DNA from: Terana coerulea
Taxonomy: Eukaryota; Basidiomycota; Agaricomycetes; Polyporales; Phanerochaetaceae
Assembly: GCA_024811115.1 (NCBI GenBank)
Contig: JAKOGH010000417.1
Coordinates: 1-12,215, forward strand
Length of the DNA stretch: 12,215 nt
Direction: 5' to 3'
Below the pieces are notes generated by a model. That model was given only the letters and a program-made list of their open reading frames with translations, was not told the origin of the DNA and searched no databases. The translations under genes and the position numbers were made by a program. Position 1 is the stretch's first letter. Each line of letters opens with the position of its first letter. This document shows, piece by piece, positions 8,483 to 12,215 of the stretch.

Positions 8483-8497
8483 CGGCCCGCCAGATTT
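8483..8497. repeat. Target-site duplication, copy at the LINE 5' end
   Basis: This is the second exact copy of the 15-bp sequence at 6662-6676, directly next to the truncated 5' end of the LINE. The sequence right after it (from 8498) continues the reading frame of paralogue B. This confirms the empty-site arrangement. Confidence 0.9.
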
Positions 8498-8567
8498 CAG
8501 CCCGCACCCTGCCGCCAGCGTCGCCGACGGCTCAGTCCTCGGTCGCTATTCCTCACGACACACATGA
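8498..8567 (+). pseudogene. Severed 3' end of paralogue B
   Basis: Joining base 6676 to base 8498 keeps the exon-5 frame of paralogue B and reaches TGA at 8565-8567 after 22 more residues (counted after Phe335). These include a PAASVADGSVLGRYSS stretch. The pre-insertion protein would be 357 aa, against 364 aa for paralogue A. This piece is now cut off from its gene by a stop at 6756-6758 and the LINE. No splice signals that would remove the element cleanly are evident. Confidence 0.78.
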
Positions 8568-9106
8568 TTCACGATTCAAAGTTTCTTGGTGTAGAATATC
8601 CTCTCTTGGACTCCTTACCCGGTAGCATACTTAGTCCTATCTTATTAGACCGTAGCACTTATCCAGTAGTAGATGTAGCACATAGTAGATGGATTTTCCC
8701 GAGTCATTGTAGCATCAGTATTAGAGGTTCGCATATTCCACATCGGTGTTCGTGATTTTGTAGATTAGAACTTAGCAGCAACTGAACCAACGTTTTTGTC
8801 CTCTCCGCCAACGGTCGAGTGCTATGAATCACGCCGAGACGTTGAGCCCCCAGTCTCTGGTTCCCGTGCATGATGCATGACTCTTGAGTGTCGCCGACAG
8901 GGCTCAGCCCGCAAGGCTTAGTCTCCGCTGAGCTCTCGAGACGGGTCCATCCCTGGGTAAAACACAGAGGAAATGGCATGAATATAGTAGCAATTAATGA
9001 TACACATAAGGTACTATGATAAAAACACACAAACAAATACAGCAGATAGACACAGCGAGAGCACAGACGACAGCGAGCAACAACACACAACAAGACCTAG
9101 CCCGCC
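8568..9106. other. Convergent intergenic region, 3' flanks of B and of the DUF2235 gene
   Basis: This is about 540 bp between two gene ends that face each other. It presumably holds the original 3' UTR of paralogue B and the 3' UTR of the DUF2235 gene. AT-rich blocks at 8577-8770 and 8980-9060 would suit 3'-end formation, but no single signal is decisive. A 129-codon minus-strand frame (8704-9093) shows no domain and is not called. Confidence 0.45.
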
Positions 9107-11231
9107 TCACGCGACCCACTCCACCTGCGACCGGAACTTCGCCCGCGGCGCATACGGCGCGTACCGCTGCCCGTCCACTTGCCGCACGAGCGCGCCCGCG
9201 TCCGCGCGGAGGCGCACCGTGCGGTGGAAGCGCGTCGTGTCCCCGGTGAGGCGCGGCTCGGGCACGTCGCGCCCGCGCCCGAGGTTGACGACCGTGCGCG
9301 GGACCCACGCGTTCGTGTCTGGGTCCTGGAAGCGCTGCTCCATCGGCACGAGCTCGAGCACCCACCACCCCGGCGCAAGGCTAAGCTGGTCGTAGATCGG
9401 GCACAGCGCGTCCGCGAGGTCCTCTTCCTCCTCCGTGAGCGTGCCGGGCGCGCCCGACTCGAGGCGCTCGAGCGTCGTTTTGGTGTGGATGGGGAGGGAA
9501 GAGGTGGTGGGGGTGGTGGGGAGGGAGACGTCGAGGAGCGTGCCGTCCGAGTCCGAACGGTTGTGCATCGCCGAGGCGGAGGGCGTACCCGGGAGGAACC
9601 CCAGCGCAGGGGTGGCCGGGGCGGACGCCACTTGCGACAGCTTGTACTCTTCCGGTGAGACAATGTCCGAGTGGACCAGCGGGGGCGGGCGATCCAGGAT
9701 GAGCGGATAGAACAAACGAGGATCGAGGCCGACGTTGGGGAAGAGCGAGCTGTGGAAGAGGATGTCCGTGTTGGCGAGGAAGCACTGGCGGATCATCCAT
9801 CGCAACGGAATGCGCGCAAGGTTATGCGGGGTGTCGTTCGGGACCGAACCGCCGCCGACGTCTACAGCAAGAAACGCAGTCAGTACACGCAAGCGGGGAA
9901 AGAAACCTCGTACTGACCACAGTGACATCCCGCGAACCACACCTCGAGGACATCGGTCTCCTTGGGTACGTGCGCATGATCAAAGTCAAGACTGAACTTC
10001 CGCGCCCACCGCTCGTCCATCTCGTCCGAGTCAGACGAATCCGAGCTCACACTTGGCTTTCTCGCCTTGCCCTTCTTTTGACTCTTCCCGTTCACCGCCT
10101 GCGCCACACTGGAGCTGAGGCCGACACTCTTCTTGGACGCGGTCCACAAGCTGTCCATCGTTTTCGTGATGACGTTGAAGTCCTTCGCAGGCGTCGTCAC
10201 AGGCGCGGGCATCTCGCCGGGCTGGACGCCGAGCTTCGACTCCTCCTCGGTAGGGCGGTTGTACAGGTTGGCCTTGAACTTGGCGCGGCGCTCGTCGAGC
10301 GAGACGGCATGGCGGAAGTATTTGATGGCAGTGTTGGACGAGACGAACGGCAGCCGTCGCGGGATCAGTCCGACGGAGCACACGGTATCCCTGAAGTTCA
10401 CATTAGGGATCGTCTCTTTAAAACTGGAATAGGACATACCAAACACCAACGAACTCAATGTCCACGTTTATCGAGAATGCCTTCTTGAAAGCCATGCTTT
10501 GCTTCCAACCGGTCTCGTCGCATTTGGTGTACATCTTGTACGCAAACGGAACCTGCTGATTGTTGTGCGCCGGCAGCAGCCCGACTTTGTGGACCATTCC
10601 GGCCAAAGACCGAGCCGTGTACGCCCCTCGTGAGAACCCGAAGATACAGATCTTGTCGCCGGCTTGATCTGTCACGGCAGTTAGCGACTGCATACAAGTC
10701 GAGGAGACCATGTGGCGTACAGTTGGACATGAGGAAGGAATAGCCATCTGCAATATATACAGTGTGGGTTAGACCTGTACCATATTATGCGATGGAATGG
10801 AAGGGACTGACCCATGACGTGAGCGTGAAGGTTCCAGGCAATCGCCGCGTCCACGCTCATGTTCAGCTTCGCCCAGAACGGCGTCGCAATTTGCGGAACA
10901 GTGTACGTGCCGATACCAGACTGTGAAGGAGGACGATAAGACAAGCCTTGCACCTGAAAGATCTTGAAACGTACCTGGTAATACACCATCTGCTGAGACG
11001 GGTCACCCTTCTGCAGCATCGTAAAGAATTGAATCACGTTGGAGTTCTACGCGCTCTCACGGTCAGTAGGTGGGTAAGACCAGCGCAAAAGCAGAGACTC
11101 ACGTCCGCATCGAACTGGTCGCCCGTCCCATCGAAGCATAACACCAACGTCCTCCGTCGCGTCTTGTCTGGGACGGGAATGATAGGCGGGAGATCAGGCG
11201 CAGCGGAGGTCTTGTCTTGAAGAGTCGTCAT
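9107..11231 (-). CDS. DUF2235 / Tle1-like alpha/beta-hydrolase, 597 aa, seven exons
   Basis: The exons, 5' to 3', are 11231-11103, 11046-10975, 10920-10812, 10747-10721, 10668-10440, 10390-9918 and 9861-9107. The introns are 56, 54, 64, 52, 49 and 56 nt, all GT..AG. The sum is 1,794 nt including TGA. Domain landmarks are [12 protein letters not shown] at 29-40, NSNVIQFF at 44-51, SGIGTY at 68-73, [10 protein letters not shown] at 123-132 (nucleophile Ser125 in G-x-S-x-G), VGVWDTV at 186-192 and FAGCHCDVGGG at 341-351, with Asp347 a candidate acid residue. This order is typical of DUF2235, a family that includes bacterial Tle1 phospholipases; substrate and location of the fungal members are not established. 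A Ser/Asp/Glu-rich insert ([11 protein letters not shown]) lies before residue 330, and Thr/Ser/Pro-rich sequence follows the core. No signal peptide or membrane helix is seen. The ATG at 11231 is the first in frame. Exon 4 is only 27 nt. Confidence 0.93.
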
Positions 11232-11322
11232 GTCGTGAGTAATGTCCAGACCGGCTTGACAGCGGCGACGATGTGGCTGGGGCACAGGGAGGGGCCTGAA
11301 GGCGTTGACATACCCGCGAAAG

Positions 11323-11329
11323 CTTTATA
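11323..11329 (-). promoter_or_regulatory. TATA box of the DUF2235 gene
   Basis: Read on the minus strand this is TATAAAG, about 92 bp upstream of the ATG at 11231. Initiation 25-35 bp downstream would leave a leader of roughly 60-70 nt, which is normal for a fungal gene. Confidence 0.55.
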
Positions 11330-11339
11330 AAGAGCAGCT

Positions 11340-12215
11340 GCGTGCGCCTGTCAGAGAGAAGGTTTCGCTTCCATGCGAAGGCACCGGATGATGTCTGCCT
11401 AGCCTCAGGGTCCCGTCGGCGAGCATCAGCGCCGACATTCAATGTCGTCGCAGGCTTGACAGTGGCTTGATATCAAGTACAGATGGTGACAAAGTCTGGT
11501 GGGTCGCCTTGTTCTCCTCGCACTGCTCAGCCGCCTCGCATCGCGCAGAAGGTGTTGGACAACTCCGGAGAGATGGACGAGGTCGTTGAGGAATGAAGAG
11601 AACCGCGGTATCGAGATGTGTGCGCTTGCAACTGGTTCCCTCGGGTTCCCGTCAAACCTTGATGAAGAGTGTGACAGTGACCGTGACCGTGACACGCATA
11701 TGTGGGTCGACCAATCGCACGAGCAGTTCGGCACATTCACAGCACAAGCCGTTCGGGATTCCCACAGCCAATCACCGTCGAAGCTTAGCACCGGGATGAA
11801 ACAACGGAGGTTCGCAAGGCAATGCACGAGCCAAGGTGCCGAGTACCGAGCATAGATTGGGGCCGTGATCGTCGGATCGGCGATATGTTTCCAGACGCCA
11901 TGGGTGGCACAGCAGTGCTTTCGCCAGGGGTTGTTCAAGCCTTCGGTTCCAACCTGAATCAACGAAGTACAGGTCAAGGCAGGCAGTGGTCGCGAAGTAA
12001 TGGTCACCGACATACCTTCTTAGCCAATTCTTAGCCTTCTGTCAGCGGCACTCCGGTCTGCAGGGCTTGGCTAAAGCATCAAAAGTCGACCGCGTCCAGT
12101 GAGAGAGATGTGAATATCAAAGCGTCCAAACTACGAGTCGGTAGAGTCGTAAAGTACTCGAGTTGCAGTCACACTCAGTGACCAGGCATGTAACTGGAGC
12201 GCACATGCCAATGTG
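11340..12215. other. 5' flank of the DUF2235 gene, no gene recognised
   Basis: Long overlapping frames on both strands (for example 11426-12013 on -, 11499-11855 on +) carry no motif and mutually conflict, so I call none. CCAAT motifs occur on the plus strand near 11710, 11766 and 12024, and a short hexamer repeat lies at 11671-11694. The region is best read as upstream or intergenic DNA. Confidence 0.4.
11671..11694 (+). repeat. Four tandem GTGAC(A/C) hexamers
   Basis: The sequence is GTGACA GTGACC GTGACC GTGACA, four units in register, about 440 bp upstream of the DUF2235 start codon. It may be a small microsatellite or a cluster of protein-binding sites. Nothing else supports a role. Confidence 0.6.

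Noticed and set aside
9179..9658. 159-codon plus-strand ORF
   Set aside because: It is antisense to exon 7 of the DUF2235 gene, and its Arg/Gly/Glu-rich sequence is a shadow of GC-rich codon use.
9922..10488. 188-codon plus-strand ORF
   Set aside because: It is antisense to DUF2235 exons 5-6 and includes the intron between them; it has no domain.
11426..12013. 195-codon minus-strand ORF upstream of the DUF2235 gene
   Set aside because: It has no recognisable motif, unlikely Ser/Cys/His-rich composition and a competing plus-strand frame (11499-11855). It looks like chance.

Overview
The window looks like nuclear DNA of a filamentous fungus, most likely a basidiomycete (Agaricomycetes). The evidence is many short introns of 43-64 nt with fungal GT..AG and CTNAY branch sites, an intron-rich DUF2235 hydrolase of the kind common in mushroom genomes, and a 5'-truncated RNase H-bearing LINE. 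No rRNA, tRNA, CRISPR or bacterial-style operon is visible.

Layout. Positions 1-1610 hold an AT-rich edge (1-300) and about 1.3 kb with no convincing gene, but with an inverted-repeat cluster at 664-737. Paralogue A lies on the + strand at 1714-2960 (4 exons, 364 aa, function unknown). Positions 2961-5264 are mostly gene-free, with a few exon-like scraps near 3600-4840. Paralogue B starts at 5449 on the + strand (5 exons) and is a diverged direct-repeat copy of A: the three A introns match three B introns in position, and all are phase 0. Upstream of B are a perfect 18-bp palindrome and TATA-like boxes.

The main discovery is in the last exon of B. A 1.8-kb minus-strand LINE fragment (6677-8482) is inserted there. 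It has an A-rich (TAAAA/A)n tail and is flanked by an exact 15-bp target-site duplication (6662-6676 and 8483-8497). Past the second copy the reading frame of B resumes and stops at 8567. Removing the element and one duplicate copy gives a 357-aa protein, close to the 364 aa of A. As it stands, B reads 26 codons into the antisense LINE tail and stops at 6758. The LINE keeps only the end of RNase H, a CCHC-type knuckle and a long basic C-terminal extension, and it carries two frameshifts.

On the minus strand at 11231-9107, convergent with B, is a seven-exon gene for a 597-aa DUF2235 (Tle1-like alpha/beta-hydrolase) protein with a GFSRG nucleophile motif and a TATA box upstream. Its 5' flank, from 11340 to the window end, shows no gene. 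A and B are clearly related to each other; nothing in the sequence links them functionally to the DUF2235 gene.
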